The notes beneath the pieces are model-generated. The model was not told the origin of the DNA. It was given only the letters and a program-made list of their open reading frames with translations, and made no database searches. From Oscillospiraceae bacterium (GTDB lineage: Bacteria > Bacillota > Clostridia > Oscillospirales > Oscillospiraceae), in NCBI GenBank assembly GCA_009781515.1, contig WQXY01000004.1, positions 1-64,000 on the forward strand: 64,000 nucleotides of DNA, in the 5' to 3' direction. A program made the translations under genes and the position numbers. Shown here in pieces: positions 1 to 7,255 of the stretch. The number at the start of each line of letters is the position of its first letter. Position 1 is the stretch's first letter.

Positions 1-1
1 A

Positions 2-205
2 ATCGGAGAACTTGTAGGTCATTTGTCTGATGACTTTATAAGTAAACACACAAATATGCCATGGAGACAGATTAAAGGTATGCGAAACAGAGCTGCACAT
101 GGATATGAAGATTTCGACGTTGACATTTTATGGAACACATTAAAGGAAGATTTGCCTGCATTGAATACGTATTGTAACGAAATATTACGACTTAATACGG
201 ACTGA
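2..205 (+). CDS. HepT-like ribonuclease toxin (DUF86), 3' end only
   Basis: The reading frame is open from base 2, so the gene starts left of the window; about 67 C-terminal residues are visible. The segment MRNRAAHGY carries the R-X4-H-X-Y signature of HepT/DUF86 HEPN ribonucleases, and the flanking PWRQIKG and DLPAL segments also fit the family. HepT toxins cleave or block RNA and are neutralised by an adjacent MntA nucleotidyltransferase antitoxin, which would lie off the left edge. The stop codon sits directly before a tandem repeat and a tRNA-Cys 3' fragment, so this toxin-antitoxin locus is probably the last cargo of an integrated element. Family assignment is firm; activity is inferred. 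Confidence 0.8.
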   Translation: MGELVGHLSDDFISKHTNMPWRQIKGMRNRAAHGYEDFDVDILWNTLKEDLPALNTYCNEILRLNTD

Positions 206-227
206 TAGAGGTCACATAGAGGTCACA
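206..227 (+). repeat. Perfect tandem 11-bp repeat beside the tRNA fragment
   Basis: TAGAGGTCACA occurs twice head to tail at 206-216 and 217-227, between the HepT stop codon and the tRNA-Cys 3' fragment. Short direct repeats next to an att core can be recombinase arm-binding sites; that role is inference. Confidence 0.7.
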
Positions 228-230
228 AAC

Positions 231-260
231 TCCCCAGTTCGAATCTGGGTGTCGCCTCCA
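231..260 (+). other. tRNA-Cys 3' fragment, probable att site of an integrated element
   Basis: Only the T-arm and 3' acceptor of a tRNA are present: a CCCAG/CTGGG stem around TTCGAAT, then TGTCGCC, T and CCA. The discriminator T (U73) before CCA is characteristic of tRNA-Cys, and the acceptor half fits a GGCGACA 5' strand. No D-arm, anticodon arm or 5' acceptor precedes it; HepT coding sequence does. Tyrosine integrases often recombine in tRNA 3' ends, leaving an intact tRNA at one end of the element and a 3' fragment at the other. The orientation predicts an intact tRNA-Cys and the element body to the left. Confidence 0.75.
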
Positions 261-266
261 AAGGAA

Positions 267-307
267 AACCTTGTATTTATGCTAAATACAAGGTTAATTT
301 CATTTTT
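267..307 (+). terminator. Rho-independent terminator of the ancestral tRNA-Cys transcript
   Basis: A perfect 13-bp stem (267-279 with 283-295) closes a TGC loop and is followed by a T-rich tail. It lies 6 bases after the tRNA CCA end, as expected for a tRNA terminator left in place when the gene was split. Confidence 0.75.
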
Positions 308-314
308 CCACAAT

Positions 315-344
315 TTGACAAAGAGTAATATTTTGTGTTATATT
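315..344 (+). promoter_or_regulatory. Sigma-A type promoter for the DUF6994-like gene
   Basis: TTGACA (315-320), 18-bp spacer, TATATT (339-344). It lies 31 bases before the start codon of the next gene. Confidence 0.6.
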
Positions 345-375
345 TCATGATACAAGGGAGTTGTAATTCAGCAAT

Positions 376-1170
376 ATGACAAAGGGTGCTTTTCAAACAA
401 AAGACTATATGTCACCGTTATTTTTTGGTAGCTTACCCACTATTACTGATTATGAAACAGTGGTTACTCCAGACCCAGACAGAATTAGTAAGGATGAATA
501 CAAAGACTTCTTTAAGTTAATATGTTGCTGGGGCATTAATTTTTCTCAAACGAAAGCACCAACAACATGCGAGATAGAGTTAAAACATTCACCATCTAAT
601 ATATCATTTAGGCTTGGAGGAGATCAAATGATTACTGGATGGTTGCAAAATCTACGTAACCCCGGACGATCACCAGTTCGTGACTACCTTAAGCGAAATA
701 TCTCCTGCATAGAAGATGCAACAATAAATGAATTTATTAGAGCGAGATATACTCCGGGAAATATGATATTCTGGGTGCGCCACAAGAACAGTATTAATCA
801 AAGACGTGCCAATCTTGCAATTAAGGATCGAATAGACCTTACATTAGAAAGCTTGCGAAGGTGGTATAAGCAAAAAAGAGGAAATAATACAGGTTACATA
901 AATCTTAAAGCCCAGTTTGATTATGATGAAAATTACTTCAATTTATTCGATTCTTTCGATTGCTTTGTTGAACATTTTCAACTTAACTCATTTATATTTG
1001 ATAACGGTGTAATTGACTTGGCAAACTCAGATTTATCAAATAGTTGTATTAAACACATTTGTGATGAAAGTTTTGGTAAACTCCCAGAAAACTTAGAAAT
1101 ATATCTCAAAAACGCCGTAACTGTTATTAATAAAAGAAATATCCTGTTATGCAGCTCTGGTATAATATAA
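376..1170 (+). CDS. DUF6994-like hypothetical protein
   Basis: 264-residue soluble protein of unknown function. The central segment (SFRLGGDQMITGW, then INQRRANLAIKDRIDLTLES followed by LRRWYK) resembles the DUF6994 family, in which LGGD, INQ-RG and DR-DLTLE-IRR blocks recur; this was recognised from memory, not by a search. There is no signal peptide or membrane segment. It has its own promoter. The nearest purine-rich site (AAGGGAG) is about 16 bases before the only in-frame ATG, farther than usual, so translation initiation may be weak. Position between the tRNA att fragment and a repeat-rich lipoprotein suggests accessory DNA. Confidence 0.6.
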   Translation: MTKGAFQTKDYMSPLFFGSLPTITDYETVVTPDPDRISKDEYKDFFKLICCWGINFSQTKAPTTCEIELKHSPSNISFRLGGDQMITGWLQNLRNPGRSPVRDYLKRNISCIEDATINEFIRARYTPGNMIFWVRHKNSINQRRANLAIKDRIDLTLESLRRWYKQKRGNNTGYINLKAQFDYDENYFNLFDSFDCFVEHFQLNSFIFDNGVIDLANSDLSNSCIKHICDESFGKLPENLEIYLKNAVTVINKRNILLCSSGII

Positions 1171-1194
1171 TCATTAACAAACTTGGAGGCAATC

Positions 1195-3291
1195 ATGATT
1201 AAACGCATTTTTTTATTAACCTTAGTTTTCGTTTTGGCGATTGCGGCGGTCGGTTGTCCGTGGGGTTCTGATAACTCTCAGGATACACCGGAAAATGGTA
1301 CTGGAGATTTATCTATCCAGTCGCCAACACCTTCACATGGTTATGTATCATCTGATGATAATAAAGACACCGTAATCACATGTGACTTAATGACTATCAC
1401 TACACACTCTCATTTCACAGTTGGTTTACGTTCAGACGGCACAGTGGTTGGAAACGGGAGGTATAATAGTGTTATTGATAAGTGGACAGACTTAATTGCA
1501 ATCTCTGCAAACGGAAACACCATAGCCGGATTGCGTTCAGATGGTACAGTGATTGCCGTTTGCTCTAATAGACAATATGATGTAAGCACTGCTAACAACT
1601 GGACAGATATTGTTGCACTTGAAACAGGCACGCATAACATAGTTGGATTACGATCAAATGGTACAGTGATTGCTACAGGAGATAACGAACAAGGTCAATG
1701 TGATGTAGATAGCTGGACTGATATAATCGCAATCTCTACAAACAGTTTTAACACAGTCGGGTTACGCTCAGATAGCACAGTAGTCGCAACTGGCCTTCGG
1801 TTTAAGACTTCACGTGAGCTAAATGACTGGACTGATATAATCGCAATCTCATTAGGTCCTAACCATGCAGTTGGTCTGAAAGCAGATGGCACTGTTATTA
1901 CTTATAATATGTCGAATGAAAATAATTATCGGCATGGTCAAGGAAATGTGTATGATTGGACAGATATTATAGCAGTTTCTGCAGGCAACAGTCATACAGT
2001 TGGGTTACGATCAAACGGTACAGTGGTAGCAGTTGGTCAAAACGAAAAAGGTGAATGCGAGGTAGAAAACTGGACAGATATTATAGCAATCTCTGCAAAC
2101 CAGTATTTTACAGTTGGGTTACGTTCAGACGGCACCGTCGTAGCGGTTGGCGATAATGAGTTCGGTCAATGTGATGTAGGTGATTGGAATTTATTAGTAG
2201 CCAAGTCCAATAACGAAGGTGATATAGAATTCATATCTAAATTTGATGACGCAACACAAGGAATGATGATTTTAGGTTATACAGGAAATTCCGATAACAT
2301 AAGAATTCCAAATACTATAGAGGATAAGCCTGTAACAGCAATTGGTGCCGATGCTTTTAAGAGGAGTACAATTACAGAAATTGAACTTCCCTCATCTTTG
2401 AAAATTATTGAAGAAGATGCGTTTAGAGACTCCCTGCAGCTTCGCAGAGTTAATATCCCAAACGGAGTAACTGTTATTGGTGATAATGCCTTTATAGGAA
2501 CAGGATTACAACGCATTGCTATACCAAACAGTGTTGAGGTTATCGGAAGCAGTGCTTTTGCAAACATATCAAGTTTAACCGAAGTAACATTAGGAAACAG
2601 TTTGAAAATCATAGGTAATCGAGCATTTACCGAAACAGCAATTACAACCATAACAATACCTGACAGCGTAACGGTGATAGGTAGCAGAGCATTTGCCGGA
2701 ACACGGTTGACTAATGTTGTAATTGGAAACGGAGTTACTGAGATTGACGATACAATGTTTGAAAATGCACTGATTTCTAATCTTGTAATCGGTGACGGTG
2801 TGAAATTCATTGGAAGCAATGCATTTGAGGGCATGCCTCTTCGAGAGGTTAGAATTGGAAACAATGTAACTACAATAGGTAATAAAGCATTTGCCGGAAC
2901 TGACTTAACTGATATAGAAATTCCAGACAGCGTAACGACAATAGGTTCAAATGTATTTGCTTCGACTTCATTAAGAAATGTAATAATTGGTAATGGAATT
3001 ACAGAGATTAGTGATAATATGTTTGATGGTATACCACTTGCAAGCGTTAAATTAGGAAACAATGTAAACAGGATTGGACATCAAGCATTTGCAAATACAA
3101 ATCTGACAAATATTGTGATACCAAACAGTATGCGTGAAATTGGAAATCAAGCGTTCGCGCATACACCTCTTACTGACATAACTCTTGGTAATGATATAAG
3201 GGTTATAGGAAATGGTGCATTTCGCGGAACAAATATAACCGGTCAAAGCAGAGATAAAATCTTGAGCATCAACAGCCATGCTTTTGATTGA
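1195..3291 (+). CDS. Surface lipoprotein with RCC1-like and BspA-type LRR repeats
   Basis: About 698 residues. The start is the ATG after TTGGAGGCAATC; an upstream in-frame TTG overlaps that ribosome binding site. A lipoprotein signal peptide ends in AAVGC. Residues about 60-340 hold seven RCC1-like blades built on GLRSDGTVVAVG and NWTDIIAIS. Residues about 350-698 hold 14-15 BspA-type leucine-rich repeats (LRR_5) of the form IPNSV-IG-AF. Both repeat types usually mediate binding at the cell surface, so an adhesin or ligand-binding role is inferred. Repeats this regular can recombine and change copy number. No obvious partner gene is adjacent. Confidence 0.85.
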   Translation: MIKRIFLLTLVFVLAIAAVGCPWGSDNSQDTPENGTGDLSIQSPTPSHGYVSSDDNKDTVITCDLMTITTHSHFTVGLRSDGTVVGNGRYNSVIDKWTDLIAISANGNTIAGLRSDGTVIAVCSNRQYDVSTANNWTDIVALETGTHNIVGLRSNGTVIATGDNEQGQCDVDSWTDIIAISTNSFNTVGLRSDSTVVATGLRFKTSRELNDWTDIIAISLGPNHAVGLKADGTVITYNMSNENNYRHGQGNVYDWTDIIAVSAGNSHTVGLRSNGTVVAVGQNEKGECEVENWTDIIAISANQYFTVGLRSDGTVVAVGDNEFGQCDVGDWNLLVAKSNNEGDIEFISKFDDATQGMMILGYTGNSDNIRIPNTIEDKPVTAIGADAFKRSTITEIELPSSLKIIEEDAFRDSLQLRRVNIPNGVTVIGDNAFIGTGLQRIAIPNSVEVIGSSAFANISSLTEVTLGNSLKIIGNRAFTETAITTITIPDSVTVIGSRAFAGTRLTNVVIGNGVTEIDDTMFENALISNLVIGDGVKFIGSNAFEGMPLREVRIGNNVTTIGNKAFAGTDLTDIEIPDSVTTIGSNVFASTSLRNVIIGNGITEISDNMFDGIPLASVKLGNNVNRIGHQAFANTNLTNIVIPNSMREIGNQAFAHTPLTDITLGNDIRVIGNGAFRGTNITGQSRDKILSINSHAFD

Positions 3292-3294
3292 GAA

Positions 3295-3354
3295 CTACAT
3301 ATACACAATCCCGCAGGTGAACTTGCCGTTTTCTATTTCAACAATTCCGTATGA
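3295..3354 (-). pseudogene. Duplicated 3' end of the downstream phosphodiesterase gene (left direct repeat)
   Basis: Bases 3296-3354 are identical to 4877-4935, the last codons of the YfcE-like gene, in the same orientation. On the minus strand this copy still encodes SYGIVEIENG and CGIVYM and ends in TAG, whereas the intact gene ends in TAA. Upstream of the identical block the two copies keep partial similarity for a few codons (QK-x-SYG), then diverge. The fragment has no start. With the right copy it brackets the AbiE genes, as att sites in a gene 3' end would. Confidence 0.85.
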
Positions 3355-3431
3355 ATATTTTTGTTTCCTGTTGACTTTTTCATTCGTATGTGATAGTGTT
3401 TATACGAACAGCAAGGACAGGGGTTGACCAT

Positions 3432-4025
3432 ATGAGTTCTTATGAAAATGTTAGTTATGTTATGGAACAAACGCGCGGCTATCTTACATCTGAAGATGCA
3501 CGTAGTTTTGGCATTGACAATAAAACACTGCAGCGTATGGCATCCAGTGGTAAAATCGAGCGTATTGCTCATGGTCTGTATATTAATTCAGATGTATTCC
3601 CCGACCCATTTTTTGTCGCCCAATATCGATGCCCAAAGGGTGTTTTCTCACACGAAACGGCTTTATATCTACACGACCTTAGTGACCGCAACCCATTACG
3701 ATTAATGATGACCATTCCATCCGGCTGGAATTCTAAGCTATTATCAGATAAAAACATGGTGTTTTTTTACTCCGAGCCTGAACGAATGAACTTAGGTATT
3801 AGCGAAATTGAAACGCCCTCCGGAGTTATTGTAATTGCTTATGATATCGAACGCACTCTATGTGATTGTCTGCGTAGCATCGAAAAACTGGATCGGGACT
3901 TAGTTATTACAGCAATTAAACGATATGTAAGAAAGAATATTTGCGATAATGCAAAACTGCTTGAATATGCTACGGTATTCAAAATCCGTGATGTTGTTTA
4001 CAGATATTTAGAGGTACTTTCATGA
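3432..4025 (+). CDS. abiEi: AbiEi-family antitoxin (type IV toxin-antitoxin)
   Basis: 197 residues from the ATG after AAGGACAGGGGTTGACCAT; an in-frame ATG 42 bases upstream has no good ribosome binding site. The N-terminal winged helix (GYLTSEDARSFGIDNKTLQR, then GLYI) and the C-terminal segment with YDIERTLCDCLR match AbiEi antitoxins. In this family the antitoxin binds inverted repeats in its promoter and represses the operon, and counters the AbiEii nucleotidyltransferase without forming a stable complex. It overlaps abiEii by ATGA, so the two are translationally coupled. A TTGACT motif at 3371 may be the -35 element. The pair lies between 59-bp direct repeats and was probably acquired as a unit. 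Confidence 0.88.
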   Translation: MSSYENVSYVMEQTRGYLTSEDARSFGIDNKTLQRMASSGKIERIAHGLYINSDVFPDPFFVAQYRCPKGVFSHETALYLHDLSDRNPLRLMMTIPSGWNSKLLSDKNMVFFYSEPERMNLGISEIETPSGVIVIAYDIERTLCDCLRSIEKLDRDLVITAIKRYVRKNICDNAKLLEYATVFKIRDVVYRYLEVLS

Positions 4026-4870
4026 TATTCACAAGTGCAAGACAGCTAAAAGACTGGATAAAGAATAAATCTACAAACTTCGGCACCCCTGCGAACACTT
4101 TATTGCAAACATATATGATGGAGCGTTTTCTGGAACGTATATCATTATCTCCATATCGTAATAACATGATACTAAAAGGCGGTTTTCTTATTTCATCAAT
4201 GATTGGAATAGATAAGCGTAGCACAAAAGATATGGATACGACAATGATAGGATTACCCATAAGTCGTGATAAAATTGAAAAGATTATTGATGAAGTTATT
4301 TCGATTGAACTTAATGACAATGTTTCATTTAGCATTAAAAGTATTGAGAATATTCATGAAGATGATGATTACGATGACTTCCGTATTCTTTTAGTCGCAA
4401 CATTTTTTACAATCCGTGAATTTTTACAACTTGATATCACTGTTGGGGATGCAATAATACCACGGGAAATAGAATATAAATATAAGTTAATGTTTGAAGA
4501 TAGAGAGCTTCCCATAATGGCTTACAATCTCTACACTATTCTCGCAGAAAAGATAGAAACAATTCTATCCCGAAATGTAGCAAACAGTCGCGGACGTGAT
4601 TTCTACGACACATTTATACTAATATCACTAAACCGGGATATTCTCTCCAGAAACGAACTTCTTCATGCTATCCGAGCTAAAGCTACTGAACGAAACAGTC
4701 TTTTGTTTATTGAAAATTATCAAAAGCATTTAACCGATATAGCAAACAGTCCGGAAATTGCGAAAATATGGACAGCGTATGTAAAAAGTTATTCGTATGC
4801 AAACGGTATTTCACTGCCCGAGTTGTTATCAGAAATTGCATGGGTCTTTGAAGAACCGACACAACAATAA
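4022..4870 (+). CDS. abiEii: AbiEii-family nucleotidyltransferase toxin
   Basis: 282 residues, normal for the family. ILKGGFLISSMIGI followed by RSTKDMDTTM gives the polymerase-beta-type GG...D-x-D signature; ITVGDAI and AEKIETILSR are the later conserved blocks. AbiEii/MenT-type toxins transfer nucleotides, in studied cases to tRNA 3' ends, arresting translation and causing abortive infection or plasmid stabilisation. The start overlaps the abiEi stop. The gene ends 6 bases before the shared repeat begins, so the cassette is tightly delimited. Target and phage range cannot be read from sequence. Confidence 0.88.
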   Translation: MIFTSARQLKDWIKNKSTNFGTPANTLLQTYMMERFLERISLSPYRNNMILKGGFLISSMIGIDKRSTKDMDTTMIGLPISRDKIEKIIDEVISIELNDNVSFSIKSIENIHEDDDYDDFRILLVATFFTIREFLQLDITVGDAIIPREIEYKYKLMFEDRELPIMAYNLYTILAEKIETILSRNVANSRGRDFYDTFILISLNRDILSRNELLHAIRAKATERNSLLFIENYQKHLTDIANSPEIAKIWTAYVKSYSYANGISLPELLSEIAWVFEEPTQQ

Positions 4871-4875
4871 ACACC

Positions 4876-5349
4876 TTACATATACACAATCCCGCAGGTG
4901 AACTTGCCGTTTTCTATTTCAACAATTCCGTATGAGGCTTTTTGTTCCTCGTCATGTCTGCTCAGCTGACCGGGGTTCATCAGCGTTATCCCCTGCTCTA
5001 CGGTTATCAGTGCCCTGTGTGTATGCCCGTATAACACAAGATTTGCTCCAATAGACACGGCATAGTGCGTGAGCATTGACAGCCCCGATTTTACATGATA
5101 CACATGCCCGTGAGTTAAAAGCATTGTTACTCCCTCAAGCGGGAGTATTATTTCTTTTTTAGGAAGAAACACAGTGTCACAATTTCCCGGCACAGTGTAA
5201 ATGACTGTATCGGGAAATTGCGTTTGTAGCTCTTTCGCGTCTATGAGATTGTCACCCAAATGAATTATTGCATCGGGAAGTTCCTGCTCTACAGCAAGCT
5301 CCATTCGTACAATATTCCTATGACTATCAGAAAAAACAAGTAATTTCAT
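4876..5349 (-). CDS. YfcE/YsnB-type metallophosphoesterase
   Basis: 157 residues, the usual length for YfcE/MJ0936-like phosphodiesterases. All dinuclear-metal motifs are present in order: DSH near residue 8, GDN, PGNCD, THGH and GHTH. The family hydrolyses phosphodiesters such as bis-p-nitrophenyl phosphate in vitro; the cellular substrate is unknown. The final 20 codons are duplicated at 3295-3354, so the gene 3' end has served as a recombination or integration site while the reading frame stayed intact. It lies 17 bases downstream of the ABC-F gene on the same strand and may be cotranscribed with it. Confidence 0.88.
   Translation of the reverse strand: MKLLVFSDSHRNIVRMELAVEQELPDAIIHLGDNLIDAKELQTQFPDTVIYTVPGNCDTVFLPKKEIILPLEGVTMLLTHGHVYHVKSGLSMLTHYAVSIGANLVLYGHTHRALITVEQGITLMNPGQLSRHDEEQKASYGIVEIENGKFTCGIVYM
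4877..4935. repeat. Right copy of the 59-bp direct repeat flanking abiEi-abiEii
   Basis: Identical to 3296-3354 in the same orientation. It coincides with the C-terminal codons of the intact phosphodiesterase gene, starting inside its stop codon. The two copies are 1.58 kb apart and enclose only the AbiE genes; no integrase lies between them. Confidence 0.9.
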
Positions 5350-5366
5350 AATGATATTATAACATA

Positions 5367-6926
5367 CTATTCATCGTCATAACTTACATTTGAAACAGAT
5401 ACATTGCCGTTTTCCAAATCCCATATCTTTGTGGCAAACTTCCCGAGAAAATACCTGTCGTGTGAAACAAAGAGCATAGTACCCTCCCAGTCATAGAGTG
5501 CGTCCTCAATCCATTCCCTTGAGTCGATATCAAGATGATTTGTCGGCTCGTCCAATATGAGAAAGTTTGCCGATTTTTGCATGAGCAGGCACAGCTTCAA
5601 GCGGCTTCTCTCACCGCCTGACAAGGTGCTCACCTTTTTAGCAATATCAGATGTTCCGAACTTGAACTTAACCAAAATGCTCCTTGCAATACTCTCCGAA
5701 ATATCCTTTTCATTACGCAAGGTTTCAAGCACCGTTGCGTTTTCATCGTCAAATTTGATAATCTGAGGCATATAAACTATTTTCACATTATTGCTGACCT
5801 TTATAACTCCACTGTCACACTCGTCTTCTTGGAGCAGCATTTTCAGCAGGGTTGTTTTTCCGCTGCCGTTTGCTCCTATGAGTGCAATGCGGTCATTTCG
5901 TACAATATCAAGACTCACATTTTCAAGGAGTTTTTTATCACCAAAGCTTTTGCAGACATCTTCAAAGGAAGCAATAATTTTAGAAGCATAACCGCCGCTG
6001 CTAAAATCCTCGGTAATTTTTCTTGATGATGCAGGCTTTTCGACCTTATCCATGTGGTCAATGCGTTTAAGAATTACATGGTGCTTGGTTGTGAAACGGT
6101 TTTGAATGACAAACCACTTTGCACGTTCTTCAATGCGTTTTATTTCCTGCTGCTGTCGTTCGTACTGCTCCGACTGCGAGGTGTATCTGCGTATTCTTTC
6201 CTCGGCATACCATGAATAATTGCCCGAGTAAAATTTCGCCTTACCGTCCTCGATGTCAATTATCCTTGTAATTACATTATCCAAAAATGCCCTGTCATGC
6301 GATATCACCACGACAGTACCGGGGAAGCCTTTCAAAAAGCCCTCAAGCCAATCGAGCGAGTTTATGTCAAGATGATTTGTCGGCTCGTCAAGCAGCAGAA
6401 TATCACATTCACGCAGCAAAACGCGGGTCAGGTTCACTCTTGTTTTTTCGCCGCCGCTGAGCTTGTTAAACAGACTTTCTCTCATGGCACTGCTTATATT
6501 CATGCCGTTACAGGTTTTGTCTATTTTATAGTCAACATCGTATCCGCCGAGGCGTTCATAATCTTCCATGAGCCTGCCGTAGCGTTTGAGAACTTTCGGG
6601 TCTTCGTCACCCTCGATTTTTTTCATGGCTTCATAAACCTCTGTAACGTCCTTAAACGACGAGCGAAGTATATCCTCAACCGTGTAGTTTTCAGGAAAAA
6701 CGGGGATTTGTGCGAGGATTTCAACCCTCTTGCCTGTTGCTTTTGAAAGATTTCCGCTTTCAAAGGGTTCTTCCTCTGTTATTACCTTAAACATTGTTGT
6801 TTTGCCCGAGCCGTTTCTGCCGAGCAGCCCGACACGCTCACCGCTGTATATCTCAAAGCTCATGCCCTTTAAGACATGGTTTGCTCCGTAATATTTATTT
6901 AATTCATAAGTTGAAATATCAATCAT
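5367..6926 (-). CDS. ABC-F family ATPase (ribosome-associated)
   Basis: 519 residues starting MIDISTYELN after AAAGGAGTTAAAAAA; an in-frame upstream extension overlaps the leader hairpin and lacks a ribosome binding site. Two ABC domains without membrane segments: Walker A GLLGRNGSGKTT and IGANGSGKTT, signatures LSGGEKTR and LSGGERSR, Walker B LLLDEPTNHLD and LILDEPTNHLD. The charged linker between them (YERQQQEIKRIEERAKW) is the arm that reaches the ribosomal P-site tRNA in ABC-F proteins. The family includes translation factors and target-protection resistance proteins (Vml, Lsa, Msr). A leader peptide and attenuator upstream favour an antibiotic-inducible protection protein, but the subfamily cannot be settled by eye. 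Confidence 0.85.
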   Translation of the reverse strand: MIDISTYELNKYYGANHVLKGMSFEIYSGERVGLLGRNGSGKTTMFKVITEEEPFESGNLSKATGKRVEILAQIPVFPENYTVEDILRSSFKDVTEVYEAMKKIEGDEDPKVLKRYGRLMEDYERLGGYDVDYKIDKTCNGMNISSAMRESLFNKLSGGEKTRVNLTRVLLRECDILLLDEPTNHLDINSLDWLEGFLKGFPGTVVVISHDRAFLDNVITRIIDIEDGKAKFYSGNYSWYAEERIRRYTSQSEQYERQQQEIKRIEERAKWFVIQNRFTTKHHVILKRIDHMDKVEKPASSRKITEDFSSGGYASKIIASFEDVCKSFGDKKLLENVSLDIVRNDRIALIGANGSGKTTLLKMLLQEDECDSGVIKVSNNVKIVYMPQIIKFDDENATVLETLRNEKDISESIARSILVKFKFGTSDIAKKVSTLSGGERSRLKLCLLMQKSANFLILDEPTNHLDIDSREWIEDALYDWEGTMLFVSHDRYFLGKFATKIWDLENGNVSVSNVSYDDE

Positions 6927-6947
6927 TTTTTTAACTCCTTTTTCCTT

Positions 6948-6988
6948 ATACAAAAATAATCCTGTGCAGATTGTTTTGTCTGCACAGG
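6948..6988 (-). terminator. Attenuator-terminator in the ABC-F leader
   Basis: CCTGTGCAGA (6961-6970) pairs perfectly with TCTGCACAGG (6979-6988) around an 8-nt loop. Read on the minus strand it is followed by ATTATTTTT, so it should stop transcription 22-35 bases before the ABC-F start. The loop is complementary over 9 nt (with a flanking base) to 7045-7053, which suggests an alternative antiterminated fold. Confidence 0.7.
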
Positions 6989-7012
6989 GCTTCATTGTCA
7001 TAAAGGAGCGGT

Positions 7013-7171
7013 CTAAACCACTGTATTATGAAGTGAAAGGCATTCAAAACAATCAGTTTTCCAAAAAAGGGCATACCTATCCCCTGCACCCTTTGTTTTG
7101 AATGTAAATCTAAGCACTGCGTTACACCACAGTAACATTTCATTCGTGCTTAAATATTTAGTTTGCGTCAT
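7013..7171 (-). CDS. Putative leader peptide of the ABC-F gene
   Basis: 52-codon frame starting MTQTKYLSTN on the minus strand after AAAGGTGGTGAGAGGC, a strong ribosome binding site at good spacing. It ends 86 bases before the ABC-F start, upstream of the terminator hairpin. The sequence matches no protein family I recognise. Its 3' half spans both arms of the 7041-7104 inverted repeat, so a ribosome pausing on it could change leader RNA folding, as in leader-controlled ABC-F, erm and cat genes. Coding status is inferred from the ribosome binding site and layout. Confidence 0.5.
   Translation of the reverse strand: MTQTKYLSTNEMLLWCNAVLRFTFKTKGAGDRYALFWKTDCFECLSLHNTVV
7041..7104 (-). promoter_or_regulatory. 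Inverted repeat forming an alternative fold in the ABC-F leader
   Basis: CATTCAAAACAA (7041-7052) and TTGTTTTGAATG (7093-7104) are exact reverse complements. The first arm also has CAAAACAAT (7045-7053), complementary to the terminator loop region 6970-6978. Three mutually exclusive pairing segments are the classic attenuator arrangement. Mechanism inferred. Confidence 0.6.
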
Positions 7172-7204
7172 GCCTCTCACCACCTTTCAATATCGGATAA
7201 ACAG

Positions 7205-7233
7205 ATGCTATCATACCAATCGGTAAAAATCAA
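7205..7233 (-). promoter_or_regulatory. Candidate promoter of the ABC-F leader transcript
   Basis: On the minus strand: TTGATT (7228-7233), 17-bp spacer, TAGCAT (7205-7210), placing the start about 25 bases before the leader peptide ATG. The -10 is weak. Confidence 0.4.
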
Positions 7234-7255
7234 GCCTATTATCTATTATAAGCGT

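Noticed and set aside
231..260. Functional tRNA gene
   Set aside because: Only the T-arm and 3' acceptor are present; HepT coding sequence and repeats replace the 5' two-thirds.
2277..3062. 261-codon open frame on the minus strand under the LRR lipoprotein
   Set aside because: It mirrors the LRR codons of the plus-strand gene, has no family match or ribosome binding site, and its composition is an artefact of the repeats.
6946..7143. 65-codon minus-strand frame upstream of the ABC-F gene
   Set aside because: It runs through the terminator hairpin and lacks a good ribosome binding site; the 7013-7171 frame is the better leader peptide.
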